This document shows positions 38,823 to 47,037 of a stretch of 58,282 nt of DNA, in pieces; position 1 is the stretch's first letter; every line of letters begins with the position of its first letter. The stretch is taken from contig JASENG010000019.1 of assembly GCA_030027265.1 (NCBI GenBank), positions 1 through 58,282 on the forward strand. Reading direction: 5' to 3'. The notes below the pieces were generated by a model that saw nothing but the letters and a program-made list of their open reading frames with translations, made no database searches and was not told the DNA's origin. The position numbers and the translations under genes were made by a program. The stretch comes from Lysinibacillus fusiformis. GTDB taxonomy: Bacteria > Bacillota > Bacilli > Bacillales_A > Planococcaceae.

Positions 38823-38852
38823 TTGGCGCTAAGCAAAATTTACTACTATACT
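38823..38852 (+). promoter_or_regulatory. Candidate promoter of def
   Basis: TTGGCG, 18 bp, TATACT, about 38 bp upstream of the def start codon, with AAAGGAAG as ribosome site between. Confidence 0.5.
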
Positions 38853-38889
38853 ATAAGTACATAGTAATTATTGAAAGGAAGTTTAAAAA

Positions 38890-39447
38890 ATGATTTTAAT
38901 GGAAGATATTATTCGTGAAGGACACCCTACTTTAAGAACAAAAGCAGAAGAAGTTAAATTCCCTCTTTCCGAAGAGACCCGCAAACTTGCAAGCGACATG
39001 TTAGAATATCTTATTCATAGTCAAGACCCGGTACTTTCTGAAAAATATGGTCTTCGTCCCGGAGTCGGTTTAGCTGCCAATCAAGTAAACTCACTAAAAA
39101 GAATGTTTGCCCTACACTTGGAAGATGATAATGGAGAACAACTAAGCTTTGTTGCCTTTAACCCTAAAATCGTTAGTCATTCTGTAGAAAAAACATTTCT
39201 TCCATCAGGCGAAGGATGTCTTTCAGTAGACCGGTCAATCCCTGGCTACGTCCCTCGTTACGCTAGAATCACTGTTAAATTCTTTACAGTCGATGGAGAA
39301 GAAAAGAAGATACGATTGAAAGGCTTCCCTGCGATTGCCTTCCAGCACGAATTAGATCATTTAAATGGTGTTATGTTCTATGATCACATCAACGAAACAA
39401 ATCCATTTGAGCAAGTACCAAATTCATTCCCATTAGGTGAAGAATAA
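38890..39447 (+). CDS. def: Peptide deformylase
   Basis: A 185-residue Fe/Zn deformylase that removes the N-formyl group from nascent proteins. All three motifs are present: GVGLAANQV (58-66), EGCLSV with metal ligand C110, and HELDH with ligands H153 and H157 and catalytic E154. The insert and length fit the Gram-positive type 2 class (defB/YkrB of B. subtilis). The ATG follows AAAGGAAG. It is divergent from pdhA, as in B. subtilis, but ykyA is missing between them. Confidence 0.97.
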   Translation: MILMEDIIREGHPTLRTKAEEVKFPLSEETRKLASDMLEYLIHSQDPVLSEKYGLRPGVGLAANQVNSLKRMFALHLEDDNGEQLSFVAFNPKIVSHSVEKTFLPSGEGCLSVDRSIPGYVPRYARITVKFFTVDGEEKKIRLKGFPAIAFQHELDHLNGVMFYDHINETNPFEQVPNSFPLGEE

Positions 39448-39454
39448 AAAAATA

Positions 39455-39488
39455 AAGGAGGTGTCTCTTAGTATAGAGACACCTCCTT
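39455..39488 (+). terminator. Terminator of def
   Basis: Fourteen-bp perfect arms AAGGAGGTGTCTCT and AGAGACACCTCCTT with a 6-nt loop, 8 bp after the stop codon. The T run is weak. The left arm contains an AGGAGGTG sequence, but no start codon uses it. Confidence 0.75.
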
Positions 39489-39592
39489 CATTATTAACAA
39501 ATTATTTTAATTATAATCTAAGCATTTTAAAACATACAACATAGACTAGTAAAGAAAGGACTTTGGTTGATAAGAAAAAGCTGCTTTGAAGT

Positions 39593-40363
39593 TTAAATGA
39601 TATTAAGAATTTTCATAGCTTTCGCTACGCCATCTCGATCCACATGATCTGCAATAATATCAGCAACTTCTTTTGCTTGCGGGACACCATTCCCCATTGC
39701 TACTGAAGTACCGACTTCAAGAAGCATCTCGATATCATTCAAGCCATCACCAAATGCAATCGAGTTTTCAATCGGTATATTTAGTTTTTCTAATAATGTT
39801 TTAATGCCTCTAGCTTTTGAACCGTCCTTTGGCAAAATATCGCAGGAATAAGGATGCCATCTTACAAACTTTACTTCAGGGAAATTGTCTCTATACAGCT
39901 GTTCTTCTGATTCTTCCATGAAAATAAGCGTTTGATACACATCATTATCCTCATAAAATAATGGATTGCTATAAGGATAAGGATATTTCAAGGTATTTAA
40001 ACTTTTTTCGATAAAGGAATGTCCTTCAATCGAAGCAATCATTTCTTTGTCATCAATAAATACAACTGGATGATCTCTCTCTTGTCCAAACGCTATAATT
40101 TTTGCTAAATAATCTTTTGGAACACTGTCTGTATATATTACTTCCCCTTTATACACTACATACTGGCCATTAAAAGTAACATATGTATCTATATTTAGCT
40201 CTTTTAAAATACTTTGAATCATAAATGGCGCCCTGCCAGTAGCTATTGCAATTTCATATCCATTGTTGCGTGCCGCTTCAATCGCCTCTTTTGCTGACTC
40301 GGGAATTTTTTTCTCACTATTATATAGTGTCCCATCAACATCAAAAAATATGATACTTGTCAT
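39593..40363 (-). CDS. HAD superfamily Cof-type phosphatase (YkrA-like)
   Basis: A 256-residue HAD phosphatase of the Cof subfamily (type IIB cap). The four HAD motifs are visible: FFDVDGTLYNS (nucleophile Asp), AIATGR (motif II), the Lys in the DGSKARGI segment (motif III) and FGDGLNDIEML (motif IV). Substrates are usually sugar phosphates, phosphoinositides or flavin precursors; undefined here. The place between def and rpoY matches ykrA. Confidence 0.92.
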   Translation of the reverse strand: MTSIIFFDVDGTLYNSEKKIPESAKEAIEAARNNGYEIAIATGRAPFMIQSILKELNIDTYVTFNGQYVVYKGEVIYTDSVPKDYLAKIIAFGQERDHPVVFIDDKEMIASIEGHSFIEKSLNTLKYPYPYSNPLFYEDNDVYQTLIFMEESEEQLYRDNFPEVKFVRWHPYSCDILPKDGSKARGIKTLLEKLNIPIENSIAFGDGLNDIEMLLEVGTSVAMGNGVPQAKEVADIIADHVDRDGVAKAMKILNII

Positions 40364-40407
40364 ATTATAACCCTCTCAACACATATTTATATGTAAACGG
40401 AAAATAC

Positions 40408-40436
40408 TTTACATATAGAGAAATAGTCTGTATTCT
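40408..40436 (+). promoter_or_regulatory. Promoter of the 23-aa cationic peptide gene
   Basis: TTTACA, exactly 17 bp, TATTCT. The start site would fall near 40443, at the ribosome site, so the transcript would have a very short leader of about 15 nt. Confidence 0.6.
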
Positions 40437-40457
40437 GTTACTAAGGAGTGATGCGCC

Positions 40458-40529
40458 ATGTTAAAGCGACTCAAAAAGAGAATTTTGAAACGATTAAATG
40501 GCATCCTCGGAAAAAAATCAATTGCCTAA
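40458..40529 (+). CDS. Small cationic amphipathic peptide, 23 aa
   Basis: Not recognised. The reading frame encodes MLKRLKKRILKRL, then NGILGKKSIA. Nine of 23 residues are Lys or Arg, spaced so that Leu/Ile fall on one face of a helix, and there are no acidic residues. AAGGAG lies nine bases upstream of the ATG. A promoter (40408-40436) precedes it, and a perfect terminator begins on its stop codon. This complete, compact expression unit is the main evidence that the peptide is made. Possible roles are a membrane-active peptide, a leaderless bacteriocin, a type I toxin or a small RNA/ribosome binder; I cannot choose. No immunity or export gene is adjacent. Confidence 0.55.
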   Translation: MLKRLKKRILKRLNGILGKKSIA

Positions 40530-40551
40530 GCCCTTCAAAAATGAAGGGCTT
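40528..40551 (+). terminator. Terminator of the cationic peptide gene
   Basis: Ten-bp perfect arms AAGCCCTTCA and TGAAGGGCTT with an AAAA loop and TTTCTTT tail. The left arm begins in the peptide stop codon. Confidence 0.85.
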
Positions 40552-40907
40552 TTCTTTATTTTAAGACAGACGCATGATAATATAAAGGAAATGCATCTTT
40601 TTCCAAAGATTATTGACATTTATCTTCTTTAATAATAGAAAAAACATACTCTGCTCAACCATCAAAATCAATAGCTTATTTGACGACAAGGATTATAGAT
40701 TATCCGTATATGCGCAACAAAGCCTAATCGCTGGAAGTATTGGCGATAAGCCAAGTTAACAAATACCGTTTTGTTCGAAATTTTTAATTACCTTAATAGT
40801 AGAACAAGACTCTTTAACCAATAGATGGTAAAATGGGTACAAGTGTTTTTTCGTGTGAAGAAAAATTATTGAAAAGAAGATAAAGCTTTTTGCAAAATCG
40901 GTAGCTT
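40552..40907. other. Spacer upstream of rpoY
   Basis: AT-rich DNA without a supported gene. A weak hairpin near 40714-40752 (GCCTAATCGC with GCGATAAGCC, two mismatches) resembles the shared hairpin arms of the ftsW leader and the speA terminator. Confidence 0.4.
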
Positions 40908-40936
40908 TTGATATATCATTTCTTATTATCTAATCT
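40908..40936 (+). promoter_or_regulatory. Candidate promoter of rpoY-rnjA
   Basis: TTGATA, 17 bp, TAATCT, about 85 bp upstream of rpoY. The leader in between shows no obvious structure. Confidence 0.45.
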
Positions 40937-41020
40937 AACGCTACTCTATTTATGGCAAGCAGTTCACTTTAAATAATCAAATGATGCACGTAAATGTACG
41001 TTAATTAAAGGAGAGAAATT

Positions 41021-41230
41021 ATGATTTACAAAGTTTATTACCAAGAGAATGCACTAGAGGTTCCAGTTCGCGAAAATACTAAAAGTCTTTATTTAGAGGC
41101 AGCTTCTGAAAGAGAAGTTCGTAACTATTTAAAAGATCGTAATTACAACATCGAGTATATTCAATTACTTGAGGGCAATTATTTAGAATATGAAAAAAAT
41201 AGCCCAAATTTCCATTTGGAGAACGCTTAG
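41021..41230 (+). CDS. rpoY: RNA polymerase epsilon subunit RpoY
   Basis: A 69-residue small subunit of Firmicutes RNA polymerase (YkzG, DUF1447). Seen: [39 protein letters not shown] and [10 protein letters not shown], all typical. It binds the polymerase near the beta' jaw and was proposed to protect against phage-encoded inhibitors. It lies 6 bp upstream of rnjA and is co-transcribed with it, as in B. subtilis. AAAGGAG precedes the ATG. Confidence 0.95.
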   Translation: MIYKVYYQENALEVPVRENTKSLYLEAASEREVRNYLKDRNYNIEYIQLLEGNYLEYEKNSPNFHLENA

Positions 41231-41236
41231 ATCATT

Positions 41237-42904
41237 ATGAAGTTTGTAAAAAATGATCAGGCAGCGGTATTCGCTCTCGGCGGACTGGGCGAAATCGGAA
41301 AAAACACCTATGCAGTACAATTCCAGGATGAAATTATTGTCATCGATGCTGGAATTAAATTCCCGGATGACGATTTATTAGGAATCGACTATGTTATTCC
41401 GGATTACACTTATTTAGTACGTAATGTCGACAAAATTAAAGGTTTATTTATTACCCATGGCCATGAAGATCATATTGGCGGTATTCCTTATTTATTGCGC
41501 CAAGTGAATATTCCGGTTTACGGCGGCAAACTTGCTTTAGGTTTATTGCGAAACAAATTAGACGAGCATGGTTTATTGCGTACAACTAAGCTTATTGAAA
41601 TCAAAGAAGACGATGTTATCAAATTCAGAAAAACATCGGTCAGCTTCTTCCGTACGACACACAGTATTCCGGATGCATTCGGAATCGTTGTGAAAACACC
41701 TCCTGGCAATATTGTTCATACAGGAGATTTTAAGTTTGACTTCACACCAGTTGGTGAACCTGCCAACTTAACAAAAATGGCTGAAATCGGTCGTGATGGA
41801 GTTCTATGCTTACTATCGGATAGTACAAATGCAGAGGTACCTAACTTTACTATGTCAGAACGTAAAGTTGGAGAAAGCATTGATGACATTTTACGTAAAG
41901 TAGACGGCCGTATTATTTTCGCGACTTTCGCATCCAATATCCATCGTCTTCAGCAAGTAACGGATGCTGCCGCACAATTTGGCCGTAAAATTGCCGTATT
42001 CGGTCGTTCAATGGATAATGCCATTTCAATCGGACGTGAATTAGGCTATATTACTGCGCCAAAAGAGACATTTGTTGATGCACAAACGATCAATCGTTTA
42101 CCGGCAAATGAAGTACTGATTTTATGTACAGGCTCTCAGGGTGAACCAATGGCCGCTTTATCACGAATTGCGAATGGTACACATCGACAAATCCAGATTC
42201 AACCTGGGGATACGGTTGTATTCTCTTCTTCACCAATTCCAGGAAACCAAATGAGTGTTAATAAAATTATTAACCTCCTATTCCGCGCTGGTGCAGAAGT
42301 AATCCATGGTTCTTTAAACAATATCCATACTTCCGGGCATGGTTCTCAAGAAGAACAAAAATTGATGCTTCGTTTGATAAAACCGAAGTTCTTCATGCCA
42401 ATCCACGGTGAGTATCGCATGCTAAAAATGCATACTAAACTAGCAGAGGATTGCGATGTTCCGATTGAAAATACATTTGTCATGGAAAATGGCGAGGTTC
42501 TGGCTTTAAGCGCTAACGAAGCCCATGTGGCTGGTAAAATCCCTTCTGGAGATGTATATATTGACGGAAGCGGAATTGGCGACATCGGCAATATCGTCCT
42601 TCGCGATCGACGCATCCTATCTGAAGAAGGATTAGTAATCGTCGTTGTTAGTGTCGATATGAAGAAACAAAAACTTGTTGCCGGTCCAGACATTATCTCA
42701 CGCGGTTTTGTCTATATGCGTGAATCCGGCTCACTTATTAGTGAAGCTCAAAAAATGTTAAACAATCATTTAAATGAAATGGTTCAAGTAAAGTCTACTC
42801 AATGGACTGAAATGAAAAATGAAATCACCGATGTTTTAGGACCTTATCTTTTCGAGAAAACAAAACGTCGTCCAATGATTTTACCAATTATTATGGAAGT
42901 TTAA
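41237..42904 (+). CDS. rnjA: Ribonuclease J1
   Basis: A 555-residue RNase J1 with 5'-exonuclease and endonuclease activity, central to mRNA decay and 16S rRNA maturation. The metallo-beta-lactamase motif HGHEDHIGG is at residues 74-82, followed by the beta-CASP domain ([31 protein letters not shown]), [20 protein letters not shown], and the C-terminal domain. The start ATG uses a GGAG inside the end of rpoY. Gene order rpoY-rnjA-ktrC is as in B. subtilis, though ktrC is on the other strand. Confidence 0.97.
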   Translation: MKFVKNDQAAVFALGGLGEIGKNTYAVQFQDEIIVIDAGIKFPDDDLLGIDYVIPDYTYLVRNVDKIKGLFITHGHEDHIGGIPYLLRQVNIPVYGGKLALGLLRNKLDEHGLLRTTKLIEIKEDDVIKFRKTSVSFFRTTHSIPDAFGIVVKTPPGNIVHTGDFKFDFTPVGEPANLTKMAEIGRDGVLCLLSDSTNAEVPNFTMSERKVGESIDDILRKVDGRIIFATFASNIHRLQQVTDAAAQFGRKIAVFGRSMDNAISIGRELGYITAPKETFVDAQTINRLPANEVLILCTGSQGEPMAALSRIANGTHRQIQIQPGDTVVFSSSPIPGNQMSVNKIINLLFRAGAEVIHGSLNNIHTSGHGSQEEQKLMLRLIKPKFFMPIHGEYRMLKMHTKLAEDCDVPIENTFVMENGEVLALSANEAHVAGKIPSGDVYIDGSGIGDIGNIVLRDRRILSEEGLVIVVVSVDMKKQKLVAGPDIISRGFVYMRESGSLISEAQKMLNNHLNEMVQVKSTQWTEMKNEITDVLGPYLFEKTKRRPMILPIIMEV

Positions 42905-42908
42905 TTAG

Positions 42909-42938
42909 AAAGGCTGTCCTCCATTGGAGGCAGCCTTT
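42909..42938 (+). terminator. First terminator of rpoY-rnjA
   Basis: AAAGGCTG-CCTCC pairs with GGAGG-CAGCCTTT with one bulged T and a 3-nt loop, directly after the rnjA stop. Confidence 0.8.
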
Positions 42939-42960
42939 TATCTATATTTGAATAGACGAA

Positions 42961-42995
42961 AAAGGACAACTCAGCATTGATCTGAATTGTCCTTT
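42961..42995. terminator. Second hairpin downstream of rnjA
   Basis: Fourteen-bp arms AAAGGACAACTCAG and CTGAATTGTCCTTT, one mismatch, 7-nt loop, with A and T tracts on the two sides. It may back up the first terminator or end transcription from the opposite strand. Confidence 0.7.
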
Positions 42996-43004
42996 TCGTT
43001 GTTG

Positions 43005-43142
43005 CTATAAGCCTCTCTTGCATTGAAGGGCTGATAGATGTTTTAAAACGCTGCCGTCATAGTGGAAGGGCACTTTCATAAAAATTCCCGCTTTTTGAAG
43101 ACCGTTTTTTGGGCTTGAGCGTTTATCAGAAGTGACGGTAAT
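43005..43142 (-). pseudogene. Coding-like 45-codon frame downstream of ktrC, unidentified
   Basis: The minus strand is open for 45 codons to a TAG. It includes TSDKRSSPKNGLQKAGIF and, from an internal ATG at 43079, MKVPFHYDGSVLKHLSAL. The piece is more GC-rich than the surrounding spacer and protein-like, but has no upstream start and only a weak ribosome site (GCGGGA) before the internal ATG. It is either a gene relic, a very small gene of 24 residues, or a piece of a dispersed repeat. Two crossing inverted repeats (AAACGC/GCGTTT and CCGTCA/TGACGG) also allow an RNA reading. The rest of 42996-43199 is empty. Confidence 0.25.
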
Positions 43143-43199
43143 TCATCATATATCTCAATCGTCTAATTACAGTTTACTTTTTAAATACTAATATTCTCT

Positions 43200-43859
43200 T
43201 TAGCTCATCATTTTCTTAACAAATCGGTTTATATCTACATCGGCACCAATGACCAGCAATATATCGCCGAGCAAAATTTTGTCGTCGGCAGCTGGGGAAA
43301 TAACAATGGATTCTCCTCTTTTGATGCCTACGATGTTAATTCCATAATTTGCACGAATATCTAGATCCATTAGAGAAAAACCTGCAATTCGGTCGTTTGC
43401 ACGAATCTCCATAATGGAATGTTCATCGGATAGCTCCAGATAATCCAATACATTGCTCGACATCATATTATTTGCAATCCGAATCCCCATATCCCGCTCT
43501 GGATGGACTACATGGTCTGCCCCAATTTTATGCAGCACTCTTGCATGATAGTCATTTTGAGCTTTAACGGTAATTTGTTCTACACCTAGATCTTTTAATA
43601 TTAAGGTTGTTAAAATACTAGCTTGAATATTTTCGCCGATTGCAATAATCACATGCTCGAAGTTGCGAATACCTAATGATTTAATCACTTCTTCATCTGT
43701 CGTATCAGCAATCACTGCTTGTGTTGCAATTTTTGCATATTCATCCACACGTTCTGCCTGCGTATCAATCGCTAATACATCTGCGCCAAGACGAATCAAT
43801 TCCCTAACGATACTGCCGCCAAAACGCCCTAATCCTACAACTACAAATTCTTTTTTCAT
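43200..43859 (-). CDS. ktrC: KtrC/TrkA-type potassium channel regulatory subunit
   Basis: A 219-residue RCK protein. The N-terminal Rossmann domain (VVGLGRFGGSIVRELIRLG, AIDTQAERVDEYA) binds ATP/ADP or NAD. The C-terminal RCK_C domain (from about residue 140) is the c-di-AMP site in this family. With a KtrD-type membrane subunit (not in this window) it forms a potassium uptake system. GGAGG precedes the ATG. The position next to rnjA matches ykqB. Confidence 0.92.
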   Translation of the reverse strand: MKKEFVVVGLGRFGGSIVRELIRLGADVLAIDTQAERVDEYAKIATQAVIADTTDEEVIKSLGIRNFEHVIIAIGENIQASILTTLILKDLGVEQITVKAQNDYHARVLHKIGADHVVHPERDMGIRIANNMMSSNVLDYLELSDEHSIMEIRANDRIAGFSLMDLDIRANYGINIVGIKRGESIVISPAADDKILLGDILLVIGADVDINRFVKKMMS

Positions 43860-44052
43860 CTTGAACCTCCGTACATAATCATCAATGCTACTATTTTAAC
43901 TTAGTGACATTATTTTGTACAAATATCCTTTGAAAAATTTGTTAAAAGCTAATAAAAGTGCGCTTGTGGGGTATAGAATTTTGTTCCTATCTTACTTTTT
44001 GAAATACATGACGCTCCATTACATGTTTCATCCGCCTTAATGTAACAACCTC

Positions 44053-44820
44053 CTATTCCTTCACACCAACCACACGAATGCGTTTATAATCTGCATACCA
44101 ATTGCCTTCATCAAATAAGGTTTCTTTTAAACCTCTTTCAACACGGCTAATGATGTGCTTCTTTGCAGCCTCGTCAATCCCGATGAATAATTGGCTGCCA
44201 AACATCTCAATCCAATTCTGCAAGCCCTGCTCCCCATCTAATTGTGTTGGCCTGCCGTAGTGCTGTGCAAAGGTAACTCTAAACCCAGCCTTCTCCATTA
44301 AACACGTATACTCACCTATACTTGGATAGAACCATGGGAATTGTTCGTCAGCAAACTCGATTCCTTCTGCTTTTATTTGCTTGATGATTTCATCCGTTAT
44401 GGCTTGTACATTTCCTTTCCCGCCAAACTCTGCGACAAACCGCCCCCCTTGCTTCAAGACTTGATAAATACTCCGTAACGCTTTCTCAGGAGGTTGTACC
44501 CAATGGAGTGTTGCATTTGAAAATACGGCATCAAACTCCTCCACGAAACCTAGTGCAGCAGCATCCCTTACCTCAAATGAGATGTCCCCATATTTCTTTT
44601 TTGCTTGCTCGATCATATTTGCCGATTTATCTACGCCGATAACCCGGGAACCAAAACCCTTTATGGCATTTGCCAAATCGCCAGTCCCACAGCCAAGATC
44701 CAGTATAGTTTCATATTCCTTTGGTGCTAGAATTTGCACTAGATCTGTACCATATTGCGAAACAAATGAGTGGCTTTGATCATATAAGTTGGCATTCCAT
44801 TGATCGTTTACTGTTTTCAT
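44053..44820 (-). CDS. SAM-dependent methyltransferase (trans-aconitate methyltransferase-like)
   Basis: A 255-residue class I methyltransferase. Motif I is ILDLGCGTGDLA (about residues 39-50), followed by VIGVDKSANMIEQAKKKYGDI and DAVFSNATLHWVQPPEKALRSIYQVLKQGG. The overall pattern (NDQWNANLYDQSHSFVSQYG at the start) is the Tam/UbiE-like type, whose members methylate small acids; the substrate is not defined. The upstream AGGAGGAGG is strong. No close operon partner. Confidence 0.85.
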   Translation of the reverse strand: MKTVNDQWNANLYDQSHSFVSQYGTDLVQILAPKEYETILDLGCGTGDLANAIKGFGSRVIGVDKSANMIEQAKKKYGDISFEVRDAAALGFVEEFDAVFSNATLHWVQPPEKALRSIYQVLKQGGRFVAEFGGKGNVQAITDEIIKQIKAEGIEFADEQFPWFYPSIGEYTCLMEKAGFRVTFAQHYGRPTQLDGEQGLQNWIEMFGSQLFIGIDEAAKKHIISRVERGLKETLFDEGNWYADYKRIRVVGVKE

Positions 44821-44989
44821 CCTTATTCCTCCTCCTATTTGCCTCTCATTTTACTGGAAAATGCATCCACATGATATTGCCAATAAATTATCAAGGTTAT
44901 AAGCAAAAGTTATAAGGATCGTTTCTTTAATAAACCCCTCCCCAACCGAATATCTTATTTTGTAGTTAGTAAAAGGAGGTGTGAAGAGC

Positions 44990-45751
44990 TTGGCGACTTT
45001 TTATAAAAGTGCTTTGTTTGAACATCAATTTTGGTTAAGGGTATTAGGGGATCATTCCCGATTTATTCATGACTCTCTTTATCCATCTGCTAAGGAGGAT
45101 ATCGAAAAAGCCACACAGTTTATTCATATTTTCGATCAATATCTTGCTCAAGCTGGTCAGCAAAATGAATCCACAATGCGCAGTTTTACAACCCGAGTGG
45201 AAGAATCTGTCATCCAACTAAAAGCATTTAAACTGTCGATTATTCGCCGACATATTACAGGTCAAATGCAAATCCATCTTACACCTAGCTTTGTGAATCA
45301 CATGGTCAATGAATTGGAAGAATTTCAACGTATTCTAGGCTATCTGAAGGAAGGAAAAACCCCCCCTATTTTCCATGAGCTGCATCATCATTTACTGTGG
45401 CTCTTAGATGCATCAGGGCACGCAGTAGCAATTGACGACCGTTTAGACGGCGTGGAAAGGAGATTAAAAGAAAAGAGTCAAACCTTTACAAAGCATTTTG
45501 ATCATTTTTATTTAAAGGCCGTTGAGTTAACTGGATTTTTAAGAACTAATGTCCACAAGTTCCCTTCTCTCGCCAGATTTAATAAAGATGTCGAGATTGA
45601 AATGAACCTTTTCAAAACCTTCCTGCATGAGCTTGAGGAAATGGAGCTAAATGCAGAAAGTTTAGGAATTTTATCTCCTTTAATGGCGGACCATATGGCA
45701 AGAGAGGAACAATATTATTTAACAAAGCTTGCCCAATCAAAATCCGCATAA
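44990..45751 (+). CDS. DUF2935 domain protein
   Basis: A 253-residue helical protein with two DUF2935 repeats. The first starts FYKSALFEHQFWLRVLGDHSRFI (about 4-26) and the second contains FHELHHHLLWLLDASGHAVAIDDRLDG (about 123-149). Both carry a recurring E/H-x-x-H pattern that resembles four-helix-bundle metal sites, and the end has MADHMAREEQYYL. Function unknown; a diiron or other metal site is an inference. The start is TTG 44990, ten bases after AGGAGG; a GTG at 44981 is too near that site. Confidence 0.85.
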   Translation: MATFYKSALFEHQFWLRVLGDHSRFIHDSLYPSAKEDIEKATQFIHIFDQYLAQAGQQNESTMRSFTTRVEESVIQLKAFKLSIIRRHITGQMQIHLTPSFVNHMVNELEEFQRILGYLKEGKTPPIFHELHHHLLWLLDASGHAVAIDDRLDGVERRLKEKSQTFTKHFDHFYLKAVELTGFLRTNVHKFPSLARFNKDVEIEMNLFKTFLHELEEMELNAESLGILSPLMADHMAREEQYYLTKLAQSKSA

Positions 45752-45756
45752 ATTTT

Positions 45757-45792
45757 AAAAGTGTAGACTTGAACTCGGGAGTCTACACTTTT
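45757..45792. terminator. Bidirectional terminator between DUF2935 gene and ykuV
   Basis: Thirteen-bp perfect arms AAAAGTGTAGACT and AGTCTACACTTTT with a 10-nt loop. A and T tracts serve both converging genes. Confidence 0.9.
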
Positions 45793-45803
45793 TATCATTC
45801 ATT

Positions 45804-46247
45804 TCACTTTTCATTTAAAACTTTAAGAATTCGCTTTTCTAGCATCTTCATACCACTTCCGCCGGCTTGATAATGACGAAGGACACCCTTTTGGTCGAAT
45901 AAATAATAGGAAGGTACATATTGATTCTCGAAAATATCCGTTAACACCATTTTGTTATCAACGAAAATAGGCTGGGTTATTTTATATTTCTTCGCTGCTC
46001 TTTTTACCTTACTTACATCCGTGTCCTCTTTGGATCTTGGCATATGGACGGATACAAAATTCACACGGTCTGCATAGTTCTCTTTTAATTGGCCAAATAA
46101 AGGCATGCTTTCATTACAATCCTGGCAACTAACGGACCAAAAGTGAATGATCGTTGGCCTATCTCCTATTAAATCCATCCTCTTCACCTTGCCATTTAAC
46201 CACTCGGTCTCGCCTTTTAACTCAGGCATTTGTGATCTTAATCTCAT
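45804..46247 (-). CDS. ykuV: Thiol-disulfide oxidoreductase YkuV
   Basis: A 147-residue TlpA/thioredoxin-fold protein. The active site is C41-Q-D-C44 in IHFWSVSCQDCNESMP, the cis-Pro region is VPSYYLFD, and the C-terminal QAGGSGMKMLEKR is specific to YkuV. There is no signal peptide, so it acts in the cytoplasm, probably as a reductant for the adjacent peroxiredoxin. It lies 29 bp after ykuU on the same strand. Confidence 0.93.
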   Translation of the reverse strand: MRLRSQMPELKGETEWLNGKVKRMDLIGDRPTIIHFWSVSCQDCNESMPLFGQLKENYADRVNFVSVHMPRSKEDTDVSKVKRAAKKYKITQPIFVDNKMVLTDIFENQYVPSYYLFDQKGVLRHYQAGGSGMKMLEKRILKVLNEK

Positions 46248-46276
46248 GCAATTCCCTCCTTAAAAATATTACGGAG

Positions 46277-46819
46277 TTAAAGCGTGTCGTCGCCTGGTCT
46301 CCAGCTAGCTGGACATAGCCCCCCAGTTTGCAGTGCTTGAAGAACACGCAGCACCTCTTCTACATCACGACCGATATTATTGTGATGTACCACCTGGTAT
46401 TGGAGCTCTCCTTCTGGACTGATTATAAATAGAGCTCTTTGTGCAACCCCCTCTTCTTCAACTAAAACACCATATTTTCTAGCTACTTGATGATTATGGT
46501 CAGCAGCTAAAGGGTATTGTAGTTGACCAAGTCCATTATCTGTTCGTTCAGTATTAATCCAAGCTAAATGGGTATAAATAGTGTCAGTCGAAACACCTAT
46601 CACTCGCGCCTCCAGTTCATCGAATTCATCATAGTAATCAGACATTTCCGTGATTTCAGTGGGACAGACAAAGGTAAAATCCATTGGATAAAAAAATAAA
46701 ACCGTCCACTTTTCATTTTTTATATTTTCTTCTAATGAAACTTTTCCAAATGACTTATCCGGCATCACCGCATCCATTTCAAATTTGGGTGCGGGCTTAC
46801 CTACTTGTAAATCTAGCAT
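46277..46819 (-). CDS. ykuU: 2-Cys peroxiredoxin YkuU (AhpC type)
   Basis: A 180-residue peroxiredoxin that reduces hydrogen and organic peroxides. The peroxidatic Cys is C52 in FYPMDFTFVCPTE and the resolving Cys is C169 in GGLCPASWRPGD. The start is ATG 46819, eight bases after GGGGG; the frame to 46834 adds five residues before that site. It is first in ykuU-ykuV and divergent from the polyamine operon. The pairing with YkuV as electron donor is a reasonable inference. Confidence 0.94.
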   Translation of the reverse strand: MLDLQVGKPAPKFEMDAVMPDKSFGKVSLEENIKNEKWTVLFFYPMDFTFVCPTEITEMSDYYDEFDELEARVIGVSTDTIYTHLAWINTERTDNGLGQLQYPLAADHNHQVARKYGVLVEEEGVAQRALFIISPEGELQYQVVHHNNIGRDVEEVLRVLQALQTGGLCPASWRPGDDTL

Positions 46820-46921
46820 TTCGGTTTCCCCCATTTTAGAAGTTCATCGCAGAACAATATAGATGTTTCCTAAACTACTATTTAAGTTCATTTTTCTAGG
46901 AAAATATTTCAAAAAAACTAT

Positions 46922-46949
46922 TGATTTGCATAGGTGATTCTGTATAATA
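46922..46949 (+). promoter_or_regulatory. Promoter of the potRABCD operon
   Basis: TTGATT, 16 bp, TATAAT, about 90 bp upstream of the regulator gene, with the repeats at 46960-47007 just after the expected transcription start. Confidence 0.6.
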
Positions 46950-46959
46950 GTATCGGTAA

Positions 46960-47007
46960 TAGTAAACATTAAGTTATTAAATAGTAAACTTTCATATTTG
47001 AAGTTTA
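46960..47007. promoter_or_regulatory. Candidate PotR operator
   Basis: ATAGTAAAC occurs at 46960 and 46981, exactly 21 bp (two helical turns) apart. The second copy runs into an inverted repeat TAAACTT-N9-AAGTTTA (46985-47007). Placed between the promoter and the gene of the HTH-cupin regulator, these are plausible sites for autorepression. Confidence 0.5.
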
Positions 47008-47037
47008 TGTATATTAAACAAACAAGGAGTCATACAA

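Noticed and set aside
40714..40752. Third copy of the GGCTAATCGC hairpin
   Set aside because: Two mismatches within the stem; the resemblance may be chance, so it is noted only as a weak candidate.
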